Shown here in pieces: positions 26,960 through 36,399 of a stretch of DNA of 64,000 bases. This DNA is from Sinobacterium norvegicum (GTDB lineage Bacteria; Pseudomonadota; Gammaproteobacteria; Pseudomonadales; Sinobacteriaceae), in assembly GCF_923077115.1 (NCBI RefSeq), contig NZ_CAKLPX010000003.1:248001-312000 (forward strand), in the 5' to 3' direction. How positions within the stretch are numbered: the stretch's first letter is position 1; every line of letters starts with the position of its first letter. The notes below the pieces were generated by a model, which had not been told where the DNA came from, did not search any database, and saw nothing but the letters and a program-made list of their open reading frames with translations. A program made the translations under genes and the position numbers.

Positions 26960-28429
26960 GTGAAATCAGAGCAGCATGACTGGGCGATGTGCCCACAATG
27001 CCAGGGGCGCGGCAAGAAAAGTAAGCGGTTGCGTAAGAAGGTGCGGCTCAGTTACCAGCGTGCGTTGGCAGATTTTGAAAAATCCAACGGTGATGGTGAA
27101 CCGCCGGTTCGCCCCAAGGGCCATCTCGACACCTGCCCACACTGTCAGGGTTGCGGGCTGCAGCCCGCCAGCAGCCCGACCGTGGCACAGACAGCCCACT
27201 ACCCACACCTTGCCATTATCGGTGGCGGTATCGGTGGTGTGGCGCTTGCCGTTGCCTGCTTACACCGTGGCATTCCCTTTACCCTGTATGAGCGTGACCG
27301 CAGCTTCGATGCCCGCTCGCAGGGTTATGGCCTAACACTGCAGCAGGCCAGTAAGGCGATGGCTGAGCTGGGGGTGGTATCGTTGGCTGAGGGGGTGGTG
27401 TCAACCCGACATGTGGTGCATACCACCGAGGGCAAGGAAATCGGTGAGTGGGGCATCCGAAAATGGGCGCCGTCAGCGCTGAAGGCGACACCCAAGCGTA
27501 CCAATATCCATATTGCCAGACAGTCATTGCGTGCAGCATTGCTGGCGCAGTTAGGTGGGCACGACGCGGTGCAGTGGGGGCATGAGTTGGTCGATGTTCA
27601 GCCATCTGCCAGCGACGGTGTGACTCTCAGTTTTCACCTCGACGGTCAAGCGACTCAACACGCCCATGCCGATCTGGTGGTGGGTGCTGATGGTATTCGC
27701 AGTGCGGTTCGCAGGCTGTTGATCGGCGAACAGGCGTCGCCACTGAATTACCTGGGCTGCCTGGTGGTGCTGGGTATTTGCCCACTTACCGCCATCGATG
27801 TCGACGACCGGTCGCTGTTGGATTCGGCCACGGTATTCCAAACCGCCAATGGCAATGAGCGGATTTATATTATGCCCTTCGATGCCGATTCGGTGATGTG
27901 GCAGCTGAGTTTTCCGATGCCAGAGCATGAGGCCAAGGCCTTGAGTGCACAGGGCGCAGAAGCGCTGAAGCAGGATGCCTGCCGCCGCTGTCAGTGGCAC
28001 AATCCTATTCCGCAGATTTTGGCAGCGACTCAGGCAGCTCAGGTGTCGGGTTACCCGGTCTATGACCGCGCACTGCTCGTACCAGAATTATTGCAACCGG
28101 GTGGGCCGGTGACGCTGATTGGCGATGCCGCGCATCCGATGAGTCCCTTCAAAGGGCAGGGGGCCAACCAGGCATTGCTGGATGCGCTGTCGCTGGCCCG
28201 AGGCATTATCAAGGGCTGCGGCCCATTAACACCATGGCGAGAAGCCGGCGTCAGGGCCAGTGTGCTGGCGGAGTTTGAGGCCGAAATGCTACAGCGCAGT
28301 GCCACCAAGGTGCAGGATTCCGCCGAGGCCGCCGAGTTTTTACACTCCGATGTGGTACTGCACGAGGGTGACGAACCGAGGGGGCGGGTGTTGAAGCGGG
28401 CGGAGAGTGATGGCAACAATAAAACATGA
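26960..28429 (+). CDS. DnaJ-type zinc-finger / FAD-dependent monooxygenase fusion
   Basis: About 489 residues. The N-terminal 65 residues carry two CXXCXGXG motifs of DnaJ zinc-finger type (CPQCQGRG and CPHCQGCG) separated by a basic helix. Then follows a PHBH-fold flavoprotein monooxygenase: dinucleotide-binding IIGGGIGGVALAVAC, FTLYERD, the DG motif VVGADGIRSAVR, and the FAD-ribose motif LIGDAAHPMSPFKGQGANQA. It should use NAD(P)H and O2 to hydroxylate an unknown substrate. The start is uncertain: GTG 26960 is preferred, with TTG 26906 and ATG 26987 as alternatives; all keep the zinc finger. Related fusions exist in other gammaproteobacteria. Confidence 0.82.
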   Translation: MKSEQHDWAMCPQCQGRGKKSKRLRKKVRLSYQRALADFEKSNGDGEPPVRPKGHLDTCPHCQGCGLQPASSPTVAQTAHYPHLAIIGGGIGGVALAVACLHRGIPFTLYERDRSFDARSQGYGLTLQQASKAMAELGVVSLAEGVVSTRHVVHTTEGKEIGEWGIRKWAPSALKATPKRTNIHIARQSLRAALLAQLGGHDAVQWGHELVDVQPSASDGVTLSFHLDGQATQHAHADLVVGADGIRSAVRRLLIGEQASPLNYLGCLVVLGICPLTAIDVDDRSLLDSATVFQTANGNERIYIMPFDADSVMWQLSFPMPEHEAKALSAQGAEALKQDACRRCQWHNPIPQILAATQAAQVSGYPVYDRALLVPELLQPGGPVTLIGDAAHPMSPFKGQGANQALLDALSLARGIIKGCGPLTPWREAGVRASVLAEFEAEMLQRSATKVQDSAEAAEFLHSDVVLHEGDEPRGRVLKRAESDGNNKT

Positions 28430-28449
28430 CTCTCACGCCACACAGCGGT

Positions 28450-29634
28450 TTAGAAGTACTTCACCCAGGCCTGCTGGCTGCTGTGTTTAAAGCGGGCAAA
28501 GGCCTTGGTGGGATAGTACAGCAGCCAGGATAAGATAACCGCCACCAGCCACACCTGCCAGACATAATCGACACCGAATAAGTCGCCCTGATTACCACCA
28601 AAAATGGCCATTAAGATGGCATATAATACCAGCAGCGCATAGAGGTGCAGCAGATAGAAAAACATCGGCGCAGAGCCAAAGGTTTTCAGCACCTCGGTGG
28701 TCTTGTTATCCCTGTCTTCAAACAGCACCAGCAAAAACATCGAGCTGCCTATGGTCAATAACATAAAGTCCAGCGACGGGCCGTATTTGGTAAAATTGAG
28801 GAATGCCATCATAGAGCCTACCAGTGTGTCGGCCATGGCCCATGGCAGTATTTCGCCATAGATGTTAAAGCCGCGCAGCACCAGCAGTAGGCTGAGACAG
28901 CTGACGCCAATCACAATCAACTGGCGCTTGCGTTGTGCCGGTGTCATGGTTGCGCCATACAGCGGGCCGGCAAAGTAACCCAGCATCATCAAGCCAATCC
29001 AAGGCAGTACCGGGTAGCTGACGCGGATCGGCAGTGGGCCATCGGCAATCAGCATGCCGCGCTCATGGAGCATTGTCCACAGCGCATAACCGGCTTCACC
29101 AGGGCTGAAGCTGATGGGGACCAAGGCGTTGTGGCCAAAGACAATCAGCGCACCAATCAGGCCGACAAGCTTGAACGGTAATTTTATCGCCGCCGCCAGC
29201 ACAATCATGCTGATACCAATCGCCCACATCACCTGCAAATACAGAATGTTGTAGCTACCGAACCAGGAGAAATTGACCAGGGTGACTTCCAGCAGTAACA
29301 GGAAGAGGCCGCGTTTGAATAAAAATCCACTGGCAGAGCGGGGCTGTTTATTGGCCGGGTGGGCGTATAACCAGGCCGATAAACCGGTCAGAAAGACAAA
29401 CACCGGCGCGCACCAATGGGCGAGCAGGCGGGTGAAAAACAAATCCGGGTTGACCGCATCCAAGTCCATCGGGTCGGCGACTTGCTGGTGGTAGTAAATC
29501 CGCTCGCGGACATGATCGACCAGCATAATCAGCATTACCAGGCCACGCATGATGTCGATGGAGGTGATGCGTCGCTTAATCGTGTCGGTGGATACACCCA
29601 GCGGGTTGGATGGGGTGGGGCGTGTCGTTGTCAT
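28450..29634 (-). CDS. DUF1624 / HGSNAT-like multi-pass membrane protein
   Basis: A 394-residue inner-membrane protein with about ten hydrophobic segments. The N-terminal RITSIDIMRGLVMLIMLVDHVRERI, with the conserved Asp-x-x-Arg-Gly and His, is the signature of the DUF1624 family related to heparan-alpha-glucosaminide N-acetyltransferase. PSYPVLPWIGLMMLGY-like and FYLLHLYALLVLY segments fit the membrane acyltransferase fold. Likely an acyl transfer across the membrane to a sugar; substrate unknown. It converges with the monooxygenase gene, 20 bases apart. Confidence 0.85.
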   Translation of the reverse strand: MTTTRPTPSNPLGVSTDTIKRRITSIDIMRGLVMLIMLVDHVRERIYYHQQVADPMDLDAVNPDLFFTRLLAHWCAPVFVFLTGLSAWLYAHPANKQPRSASGFLFKRGLFLLLLEVTLVNFSWFGSYNILYLQVMWAIGISMIVLAAAIKLPFKLVGLIGALIVFGHNALVPISFSPGEAGYALWTMLHERGMLIADGPLPIRVSYPVLPWIGLMMLGYFAGPLYGATMTPAQRKRQLIVIGVSCLSLLLVLRGFNIYGEILPWAMADTLVGSMMAFLNFTKYGPSLDFMLLTIGSSMFLLVLFEDRDNKTTEVLKTFGSAPMFFYLLHLYALLVLYAILMAIFGGNQGDLFGVDYVWQVWLVAVILSWLLYYPTKAFARFKHSSQQAWVKYF

Positions 29635-29894
29635 TGTGTCGGAAGGCTGCCTAAAGTGTGAGTGTTATAATATAACACATGAAAGATTCGCCTGAGGATG
29701 AAAAAATATTACCGCAATGTCATTGTTTGGCAAATCCGCCTTAGCCGGTGGCATTATACAAGTCGCTAATGCCGGGCCTTCTACGCCGGTTGTCATTATC
29801 TTAGTCATTGATAAATATCATGGTATGGCGAGGTTTATGGGGCTATGCTGAAATGGATAAACATTGACTAATGGCTACAAGGAGTGCGGAGAAG

Positions 29895-30386
29895 ATGGAT
29901 AGCTTCAAAGATATACTGGAAAAATCACAGCGTCGTTTAAGCGATATTGCCGATAAGCTCGACGATCAGCGGGAAGAATTGTCTGAGGACGCGGCCGAGC
30001 TATGGCAGCAGGCCAAACCGAAACTGGGCAGCTTGAAAGAATCACTGACGACAGCGGCGCTGTCGCTGCAAAGCCAAGGTGAGCAGGCGCGATTACAGGC
30101 CCACCTCGCCGCCATGGATGCACAGGACCAATGGTCTTATCTCAGCAAGACGATGACGGAATTAACACGTAATGCGCAACAAAAAGGCAGGACGGAGTTA
30201 GAGTCAGCCGAGCTACAGGCGCATCTGGCCAAGATGGATGCCCGGGATTTTGTCAATCAACAGGGTGAGGCGCTCAGCAAAGACTACCAACAGGCGCGGG
30301 AAAAAATTGAGCAGGCCAGCCACACCGCGATGAAGGAACTTGAGCGTAGCTTGGAAATCATCGGCAAGAGTTGGTCTAACTTTTAA
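29895..30386 (+). CDS. Helical coiled-coil protein, function unknown
   Basis: A 163-residue, nearly all-helical charged protein with two related segments (QARLQAHLAAMDAQDQW at about 67-83 and AELQAHLAKMDARDFV at about 109-124), so an internal duplication. There is no signal peptide or membrane segment. The ATG at 29895 is chosen because AAGGAG lies 10 bases before it; the ATG at 29871 has no ribosome site. It resembles apolipoprotein-like stress or scaffold proteins only in general character. Confidence 0.65.
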   Translation: MDSFKDILEKSQRRLSDIADKLDDQREELSEDAAELWQQAKPKLGSLKESLTTAALSLQSQGEQARLQAHLAAMDAQDQWSYLSKTMTELTRNAQQKGRTELESAELQAHLAKMDARDFVNQQGEALSKDYQQAREKIEQASHTAMKELERSLEIIGKSWSNF

Positions 30387-30408
30387 GCACCGGGCTTTGG
30401 CCCGGTCT
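30387..30408. terminator. Hairpin between convergent genes
   Basis: ACCGGGC / GCCCGGT stem with loop TTTG between the coiled-coil gene and the TetR gene. There is no long T-run, so it is a weak terminator at best. Confidence 0.45.
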
Positions 30409-31034
30409 TAGTCGTTACCCGTACCGTTAAGAATAGCCATCAGTGTGCCGATATGACGGTTGATATATCGCTCGCTGCTGGGGCTGACACCCATTACTCG
30501 CTCTGTGATTGGTGCCACGTTAACCAGGTAGATCAGCGCCCCCGACAGGATATGCAGTAAATCCATCGCATCCACCTGTGGCAGCTGGTGGCGGCTTTGT
30601 GCCAACTCGATCATCGCCTTGCCCTTGGCGAAATCCTCCTTGAAGAACGTCTCAATCATCCAGTCTAGGCGAGGCCCGGGAATGGCCGCTTGCTGCATCA
30701 TAATGTTAACCCACTGGGGGTGATCGAAGGTGAACTTGAGTAATTTCTTACACAGTTCGCTGACCGTTTGACGCTGATCGAGTTCGCTGAACTCAGCTAA
30801 CATGAGCTGATCCAGATATTGCGGCAGGGCATTGTTACGCTTGCTCCAAATATGGTGTACAGCCGCCTGCCACAGAATCTCTTTGCTGGCAAAGTGATAT
30901 TGAATCAGTGATTTTTTCACCCCGGCCAACTCGGCAACCGCGCCCATGGAGGTGCCATCAAAGCCCAGCTGGGCAAACAGGTCGGCGGCGGCGGCCAGAA
31001 TGCGGGTTCGGCGATGCTGTTTATGGTCGCTCAC
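30408..31034 (-). CDS. TetR family transcriptional regulator
   Basis: A 208-residue repressor-type protein. Residues about 9-55 form the TetR helix-turn-helix (RRTRILAAAADLFAQLGFDGTSMGAVAELAGVKKSLIQYHF). The rest is a helical ligand-binding domain. It starts with GTG at 31034. It is divergent from the PEP-synthase-like gene, with a 16-base perfect palindrome between them, so it probably represses that gene and itself. Inducer unknown. Confidence 0.92.
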   Translation of the reverse strand: MSDHKQHRRTRILAAAADLFAQLGFDGTSMGAVAELAGVKKSLIQYHFASKEILWQAAVHHIWSKRNNALPQYLDQLMLAEFSELDQRQTVSELCKKLLKFTFDHPQWVNIMMQQAAIPGPRLDWMIETFFKEDFAKGKAMIELAQSRHQLPQVDAMDLLHILSGALIYLVNVAPITERVMGVSPSSERYINRHIGTLMAILNGTGND

Positions 31035-31112
31035 GGCAGTGATCTACTCCTGAGAAAAAGCGTATTTAGGCATTTTTTTCTGCCGCTGTAAAATGACTCG
31101 ACTGGTTGACTT

Positions 31113-31138
31113 TAGCTTAAAGCTATACGATCGTATAG
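31113..31138. promoter_or_regulatory. Putative TetR-type operator (overlapping palindromes)
   Basis: CTATACGATCGTATAG (31123-31138) is a perfect 16-base palindrome, and TAGCTTAAAGCTA (31113-31125) a 13-base one overlapping its left edge. They sit 30-55 bases before the ATG at 31170 and close to the divergent tetR start, as expected for autoregulated TetR systems. Confidence 0.75.
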
Positions 31139-31169
31139 TTTTGTTATCGCAACATACGACGAGCGGGTT

Positions 31170-33704
31170 ATGACAACAATAACAGCAGCCAGCGAGATTC
31201 TGTGGATTAAAGACATCACCAACCAGCCGGTTGGCGGCAAGGCTCATGGGCTGCAGCAGTTAATGCAGTGGGGGCTTAATGTGCCCAATGGCTTTGTTAT
31301 CATCAATGCCGGGGCCGATCAGTCACCGCCCGATTTGGCGGCGATGTATCGGCAATTGACCGCCGGGTCGAGCGATGCCAAGGTCGCTGTGCGCTCCTCG
31401 GCGTTAGGCGAGGATGGCGATGCCGCCTCGTTTGCCGGCCAGTATGATACGGTGCTCAATGTGCAAGGGTTTGAGGCGCTGGCGACGGCGATTGCCAGCT
31501 GTGTGCAGTCGTTACACAGCCAACATGCCAGCGCCTATATTGCCGATAATGCCGTCGATGATGGTACTCAAAGCCCTGGGGATAATGTGTCGCCGACGCC
31601 GTCAATGAATGTGGTGGTTCAATTGATGGTAGATGCCAGCCGTGCCGGCGTGCTCTTTACCGCCGATCCCGTCAGCGGCCGACATGACCGCTTGATTGTC
31701 GATGCCGTTGAGGGCTTGGGTGAGGCGTTGGTCAGCGGTGACCAAACGCCGGATCACTATGAGTTTGATGGCGCTAATCAGCTGGCGTATCGTGAGCTGA
31801 TTGGCCAGCAGCCAGTGTTGACCGATGATCAGTGTGGGCTATTGATGGCGCAGGCGCGCGAGGCTGTGCAGCGGGCGGGGCAGCCGCTGGATATGGAGTG
31901 GGCCTTTGATCAACGTGGCGAGCTCAAGTGGCTGCAGGCGCGGCCGATTACCACCCTGGGCAGCGATCTCAATGAATTGGATACACCGGTCAAACCGGGT
32001 GATGTGCTTACCCGCTGCAATGTCGGTGAGATGATGCCCAATGCCAGCTGTCCGCTGACCTTCTCAACCACCGGCAAAGCCATCGAATACGGCATGCAAC
32101 ATATGCATGTCAGCTATGCTGGCCGGGCGGCGATTAACGAGGATTGGACCCAGCTGGCGATGAGTCACGGCTTTTTATTTTTAAATCTCAGTGGCTCGGC
32201 AGTTGCCGCCTCGACGGTGCTGGGGGTGGATGTTAAATCGTTGGGAGCCAGTGTTTGCGGCCGGATTGTCGAGGGGTTGGAGGAACCAAAAAAACGCCCG
32301 CTATGGGTGCGCATTGGCGGCATGATCCGATTATTACGTTATCTGCAGAGCGCGGACAAGGTCATCGCTGATTTTCGTTGCGATGTCGAGCAATTCAGTC
32401 TGCCAACCGACGGCAGCAGTGCCGATATCGCTGAGGCGCTCGATCGGGCTCAGTCGTTTCTTTATCAGGCTTATTGTGTGCATTTACAATCCTCGACCAC
32501 CTCGGGTTTTGCCAGCAATGTGATGCAGGGGATTATCTCCGGTGGCCAGCAAAGCAGCCCCGAGGAGGAGGCCGAGGCGGCCAAGTTGATGGCCGGCGCC
32601 AGCGGTGTTGAAAGCGCTGTATTGGTCGAGCAACTCGATGCGGTCGTCGACCAGATTGCCACCCTGATCAAGGGGCAGCCCAACCTGCAAACAGCCTTTA
32701 CCGATGCCTTGCCAGAGCAGGCTTTGGCCTGGCTGAACACGGCAGCCGCAGAGCCGGCTCGAGCTGGCTTTGGCAAGTTTCTTGATCGCCATGGCCACCG
32801 CTCCTATCGCGAGTTGTGTGTACGCGAAATATCATGGGCGGATGACCCGCGGGGCTTGATTGCCAGCATGCAGGCCTCGGTCAGGGCAAAGATAATGACC
32901 GACAACAAGGCCGCCAGGCCGCAGGCGGTTGATCCGAAGACGCTGAGCCGGGGCCTGCGTTGGATTTTACCCAAGGCTCACAATGCTGTGCGCCGCCGGG
33001 AATCAACCAAGTCATTACTGGTCGAGATTACCAACCGGTTCAAGCGCAGCTACCGAGCCTTAGGTGAACAGTTAGCCGATGAGGGGCGGCTTGAGGATGC
33101 GGATCAGGTGTTCTTCTTTACTCACGATGAATTGCTCGCCTTTGTGCGGGACGGGAAAGCGGATGCTGATTGGCGCGATAAAACCTGCCAACGCCGCCGT
33201 GCCTTGGCGTTTCAAAACCGGCTGGAATTTACTGAGATCAGTATCGGCCAACCGCAGCCGATAGACTTACGGTCGCTGTTAACCGAGCAGCCAGACAGTG
33301 GGGTTATTGTCGGCCGACCAGTGTCGAGGGGGCTGGTCGAGGGCACTGCCCGTGTCGCTTTTAGTGTGGCGGAGGCGGCGAGACTCAAGCCCGGTGAGAT
33401 TCTGGTGGCGCCGATTACCGATGTTGGCTGGACGCCGTATTTTAATATGATTGCAGGCTTGATCACCGATGTTGGCAGCGCTGTCTCTCATGGCGCCGTC
33501 ATCGCTCGTGAGTACGGTTTGCCGGCCATTGTAAACACGCGTACCGGCACCAAGCAGATTACCAGCGGTGACACGATTCGACTGGATGCCCACACCGGGC
33601 AGATAACCATCCTGGCATCCGCCAGCGCCAGCGACACAAAAACAGGGCCGGGCGGTGAGCAGGCGGCGGAAGATGAAAAAAATCATCGCACAGCCTCATA
33701 CTAA
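31170..33704 (+). CDS. PEP-synthase-like / rifampicin-phosphotransferase-like dikinase
   Basis: An 844-residue protein with an ATP-grasp nucleotide domain (about residues 10-265: NQPVGGKAHGLQQL, KVAVRSSALGEDGDAASFAGQYDTVL, DMEWAFDQRGELKWLQARPIT), a long middle domain (270-710) and a C-terminal swivelling phosphohistidine domain (715-820) with His774 in DVGSAVSHGAVIAREYG. There is no PEP/pyruvate TIM barrel, which separates it from PpsA (about 790 residues with the barrel last) and matches rifampicin phosphotransferases (ATP domain, substrate domain, His domain). It would move the beta-phosphate of ATP via His to an unknown small molecule. Divergent from a TetR gene. Confidence 0.8.
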   Translation: MTTITAASEILWIKDITNQPVGGKAHGLQQLMQWGLNVPNGFVIINAGADQSPPDLAAMYRQLTAGSSDAKVAVRSSALGEDGDAASFAGQYDTVLNVQGFEALATAIASCVQSLHSQHASAYIADNAVDDGTQSPGDNVSPTPSMNVVVQLMVDASRAGVLFTADPVSGRHDRLIVDAVEGLGEALVSGDQTPDHYEFDGANQLAYRELIGQQPVLTDDQCGLLMAQAREAVQRAGQPLDMEWAFDQRGELKWLQARPITTLGSDLNELDTPVKPGDVLTRCNVGEMMPNASCPLTFSTTGKAIEYGMQHMHVSYAGRAAINEDWTQLAMSHGFLFLNLSGSAVAASTVLGVDVKSLGASVCGRIVEGLEEPKKRPLWVRIGGMIRLLRYLQSADKVIADFRCDVEQFSLPTDGSSADIAEALDRAQSFLYQAYCVHLQSSTTSGFASNVMQGIISGGQQSSPEEEAEAAKLMAGASGVESAVLVEQLDAVVDQIATLIKGQPNLQTAFTDALPEQALAWLNTAAAEPARAGFGKFLDRHGHRSYRELCVREISWADDPRGLIASMQASVRAKIMTDNKAARPQAVDPKTLSRGLRWILPKAHNAVRRRESTKSLLVEITNRFKRSYRALGEQLADEGRLEDADQVFFFTHDELLAFVRDGKADADWRDKTCQRRRALAFQNRLEFTEISIGQPQPIDLRSLLTEQPDSGVIVGRPVSRGLVEGTARVAFSVAEAARLKPGEILVAPITDVGWTPYFNMIAGLITDVGSAVSHGAVIAREYGLPAIVNTRTGTKQITSGDTIRLDAHTGQITILASASASDTKTGPGGEQAAEDEKNHRTASY

Positions 33705-33828
33705 ACGGCGGGGCAGCGGGCTAATTCAGGCCTGGCTGAGCGTATAGACATAGTCGCGACAGCATGGGCTGGTTAGACTGCGACGGTGCTGTTGAATATT
33801 TTTAAAATGCATTTGCAAAGGGAATATT

Positions 33829-34842
33829 ATGAAGATTGATGGCCCGTTCTACGCCATGATGGATAACGCCGCCGAGGAGGCCAAGCGCTTATCGGCCATC
33901 GGCTACGATGGTGTATATACCTTAGAGGGTAGCTGGGATCCGTTTTTTCCGTTGGCCATTGCCAGTGAGCACGCACCAGAATTAGATATCGCCACCGGTA
34001 TTGCCGTGGCGTTTCCCCGTAACCCCTCACATATTGCCTACCAGGCCTGGGATTTACAGACGTTCTCCAAGGGCAAATTTAGCCTGGGCATAGGCTCGCA
34101 AATCAAACCGCATATTGAGAAGCGCTTCGGCGTCGAATTCAGCTCGCCCGCCGCGCGTATGCGTGAATATATTCTCGCCGTCAAAGCCTTTTTCGACTGC
34201 TGGCAACATGGCAGCAAGCTCGATTTTCAGGGTAAATACTACCGTCACACGCTGATGACGCCGATGTTTAATCCCGGCCCCAATGCCTACGGCGTGCCCC
34301 CGATTATGCTCGGTGCCCTGGGCCCTAAAATGACCGAGGTGGCCGGCGAGGTGGCCGACGGACTGATTGTTCACCCATTTAACAGCATGCCGTTTTTGCT
34401 CGACAAGGCGCTGCCAGCGGTGGAGCGGGGGTTGGCCAAGGCCGGTCGCAGGCGGGAGGATTTCATTCTGCAGATTAATGCCATTGTGATTACCGGCGAA
34501 ACCGACGAGGCCTATCAGGCTGCCGAGGAGAGCGTCAAAGGCTTGCTCGGCTTTTACTCATCCACCCCGGCATATCGGCCGCCGATGGACGCCGTCGGTT
34601 TAGGCGATTTGCAGCCGACGCTGAACGCGTTATCTAAGGAGGGCAAGTGGGACGAGCTGGGCAGCTATATCGACGATGACTTTCTCGATGCATTCTGCAC
34701 CCGGGGCAAGCCCGATGAGATTGCCGCCAAGCTGAAGGCCAAGTATGGCGAACACGCCGACCGGCTGGCTATTTACGCCCCCTATGGCGCGCCGGATGGG
34801 ATGTGGAAAAAAATTATAGCCGAGCTTAAACAGGGTGACTGA
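33829..34842 (+). CDS. LLM-class oxidoreductase, F420-dependent TIGR03617-like
   Basis: A 337-residue luciferase-like TIM-barrel protein: GYDGVYTLEGSWDPFFPLAIA, LDIATGIAVAFPRNP, FSLGIGSQIKPHIEKRFG, then VPPIMLGALGPKMTEVAGEVADGLIVHPF. The order and motifs match the TIGR03617 subgroup, annotated as F420-dependent from mycobacterial relatives; in a gammaproteobacterium FMN use is equally possible. AAGGGAA is well placed before the ATG. It follows the dikinase-like gene on the same strand after 124 bases, so co-regulation by the TetR protein is possible. Confidence 0.85.
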   Translation: MKIDGPFYAMMDNAAEEAKRLSAIGYDGVYTLEGSWDPFFPLAIASEHAPELDIATGIAVAFPRNPSHIAYQAWDLQTFSKGKFSLGIGSQIKPHIEKRFGVEFSSPAARMREYILAVKAFFDCWQHGSKLDFQGKYYRHTLMTPMFNPGPNAYGVPPIMLGALGPKMTEVAGEVADGLIVHPFNSMPFLLDKALPAVERGLAKAGRRREDFILQINAIVITGETDEAYQAAEESVKGLLGFYSSTPAYRPPMDAVGLGDLQPTLNALSKEGKWDELGSYIDDDFLDAFCTRGKPDEIAAKLKAKYGEHADRLAIYAPYGAPDGMWKKIIAELKQGD

Positions 34843-34994
34843 TATTGCTGGGGCTATGCTATGGCGTCGGCACAATAGCGATAGAGTTCTTGCCTTTTGA
34901 CGCATAAATATTAGTATGGATAGCCTATTTGCAGCGGCGGCTTAACATTTGCCGCCAGCCCCCATTATTCACCCTTACCAGCAGGATTTCAGCA

Positions 34995-35570
34995 ATGCCA
35001 AAGGCCAGCGATATTAAGAAAAACTCCGCCATCGATTATAACGGTAAAACCTACATAGTCCGCGATATCGAACGCTCTGTGCCCCAGGGTCGTGCCGGTG
35101 GCAGCCTCTACCGTATGCGGATGTACGATGTGGTCTCCGGTGGCAAGATCGACGAGACCTTCAAGGATTCGGATATGCTTAACTTGGCCGATCTGATTCG
35201 CAAAGATGCCACCTTCTCCTATGTCGATGGTGACGAGTATGTGTTTATGGACAGCGGCGATTACACGCCGTATAACCTCAATAAAGAGTCGATTGCCGAT
35301 GATATTTTGTTCATCAGCGAGGACACACAGGGCATACAGGTCATCGTTGTCGATGATGTTCCCGTCGCCCTGGATATGCCGACCAGTGTCGAGCTGGAAG
35401 TGACCGAGACTGACCCCTCAATCAAAGGCGGTTCTGCCACCTCTCGTACCAAGCCGGCGCTGCTATCCACCGGTGTTACCGTCTCTGTGCCAGAGCATAT
35501 TTCGACCGGTGACCGCATCAAGGTTAACGTCGAAGAGCGCAAGTTCATGGGCCGTGCCGACAGCAAGTAA
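34995..35570 (+). CDS. yeiP: Elongation factor P-like protein YeiP
   Basis: A 191-residue EF-P paralogue of YeiP type: N-terminal KOW-like domain ([20 protein letters not shown]), two OB-fold domains ([40 protein letters not shown]) and the hallmark end [10 protein letters not shown]. Length and sequence match E. coli YeiP (190 residues). It acts on the ribosome; the exact role of YeiP is less clear than that of EF-P. The ATG at 34995 has AGGA 8 bases upstream; the open frame extends 22 codons further without a ribosome site. Confidence 0.95.
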   Translation: MPKASDIKKNSAIDYNGKTYIVRDIERSVPQGRAGGSLYRMRMYDVVSGGKIDETFKDSDMLNLADLIRKDATFSYVDGDEYVFMDSGDYTPYNLNKESIADDILFISEDTQGIQVIVVDDVPVALDMPTSVELEVTETDPSIKGGSATSRTKPALLSTGVTVSVPEHISTGDRIKVNVEERKFMGRADSK

Positions 35571-35584
35571 TGCTGAATCCCTTG

Positions 35585-35616
35585 GTCAGTGAGATCGGAG
35601 TATCTCACTGACTGTT
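35585..35616 (+). terminator. Hairpin downstream of yeiP
   Basis: Eleven-base perfect stem GTCAGTGAGAT / ATCTCACTGAC with loop CGGAGT, followed by a short T-poor tail; probably the yeiP terminator. Confidence 0.55.
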
Positions 35617-35684
35617 GCCATCATGGTAGCGACTCGCTAAGCAATCACTCGGCGTCCCTAACGTTTATAATAAGGATAACAACC

Positions 35685-36308
35685 ATGTCATTCATGATGG
35701 CGCTGTTCTACGATAAAATAATGCAACCGGCTGAACAGGCCTGTCTGATCGAGTGGCGCCGCGGCTTACTGGAGTCGGTAGAGGGCAGAGTATTAGAACT
35801 CGGTGCTGGCACCGGCGCCAGTATTGGCCTCTATCCCCGTGATGGCACACTGGAGCTGTTTCTGGCCGAGCCCGAGCCCAATATGCGTCAGCAGTTACAC
35901 GAGAAGGTGGCGCAGCAGTCGCGGCAGCAGATCAAGGTCTTGGATTGCCCCGGCGAGCGTATCGACAGTGAGGACGATTTTTACGATGTGGTCTTTGTCT
36001 CGTTAGTCTGTTGTTCGGTCAATGATGTGGCGGCGACGCTGGCCGAAATAAAGCGGGTGTTAAAGCCCGAGGGTCGATTTTTATTTCTCGAGCACGTGGC
36101 GGCTCCAGCTGATAGCGGCAGACGGAAATGGCAGAACCGATTAAACTGTATCTGGCGAAAAATGGCGGGTAATTGTCACCTCAACCGCGAGACTGAACAG
36201 TCAATCAAGAAGGCCGGCTTTGTTATCGAGCAGATTGATTACGACAGTATGCGTAAATCCATGCCGCTGGTGCGGCCGATTATTCGCGGTGTGGCCAGGC
36301 CAGCTTAA
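35685..36308 (+). CDS. Class I SAM-dependent methyltransferase
   Basis: A 207-residue methyltransferase: motif I VLELGAGTGASIGLYP (about residues 35-50), acidic motif II LFLAEPEP, motif IV-like DVVFVSLVCCSVND and KRVLKPEGRFLFLEHV. The UbiE/METTL7-type pattern suggests a small hydrophobic acceptor. The ATG at 35685 has AAGGA 8 bases upstream; the open frame upstream is not used. It follows yeiP after a hairpin. Confidence 0.88.
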   Translation: MSFMMALFYDKIMQPAEQACLIEWRRGLLESVEGRVLELGAGTGASIGLYPRDGTLELFLAEPEPNMRQQLHEKVAQQSRQQIKVLDCPGERIDSEDDFYDVVFVSLVCCSVNDVAATLAEIKRVLKPEGRFLFLEHVAAPADSGRRKWQNRLNCIWRKMAGNCHLNRETEQSIKKAGFVIEQIDYDSMRKSMPLVRPIIRGVARPA

Positions 36309-36399
36309 CCAGCGATAACAGCCTCGAGCCTTGTATCCGAGGTGATGCATGGCATTGACCGCGTTGGTGATATCAGTCCCCGTCAGGGGCTGTGACGAG

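Noticed and set aside
35589-35684. N-terminal extension of the methyltransferase
   Set aside because: The frame is open, but it covers the yeiP downstream hairpin and has no ribosome site. The ATG at 35685 has an AAGGA site and matches the domain start.
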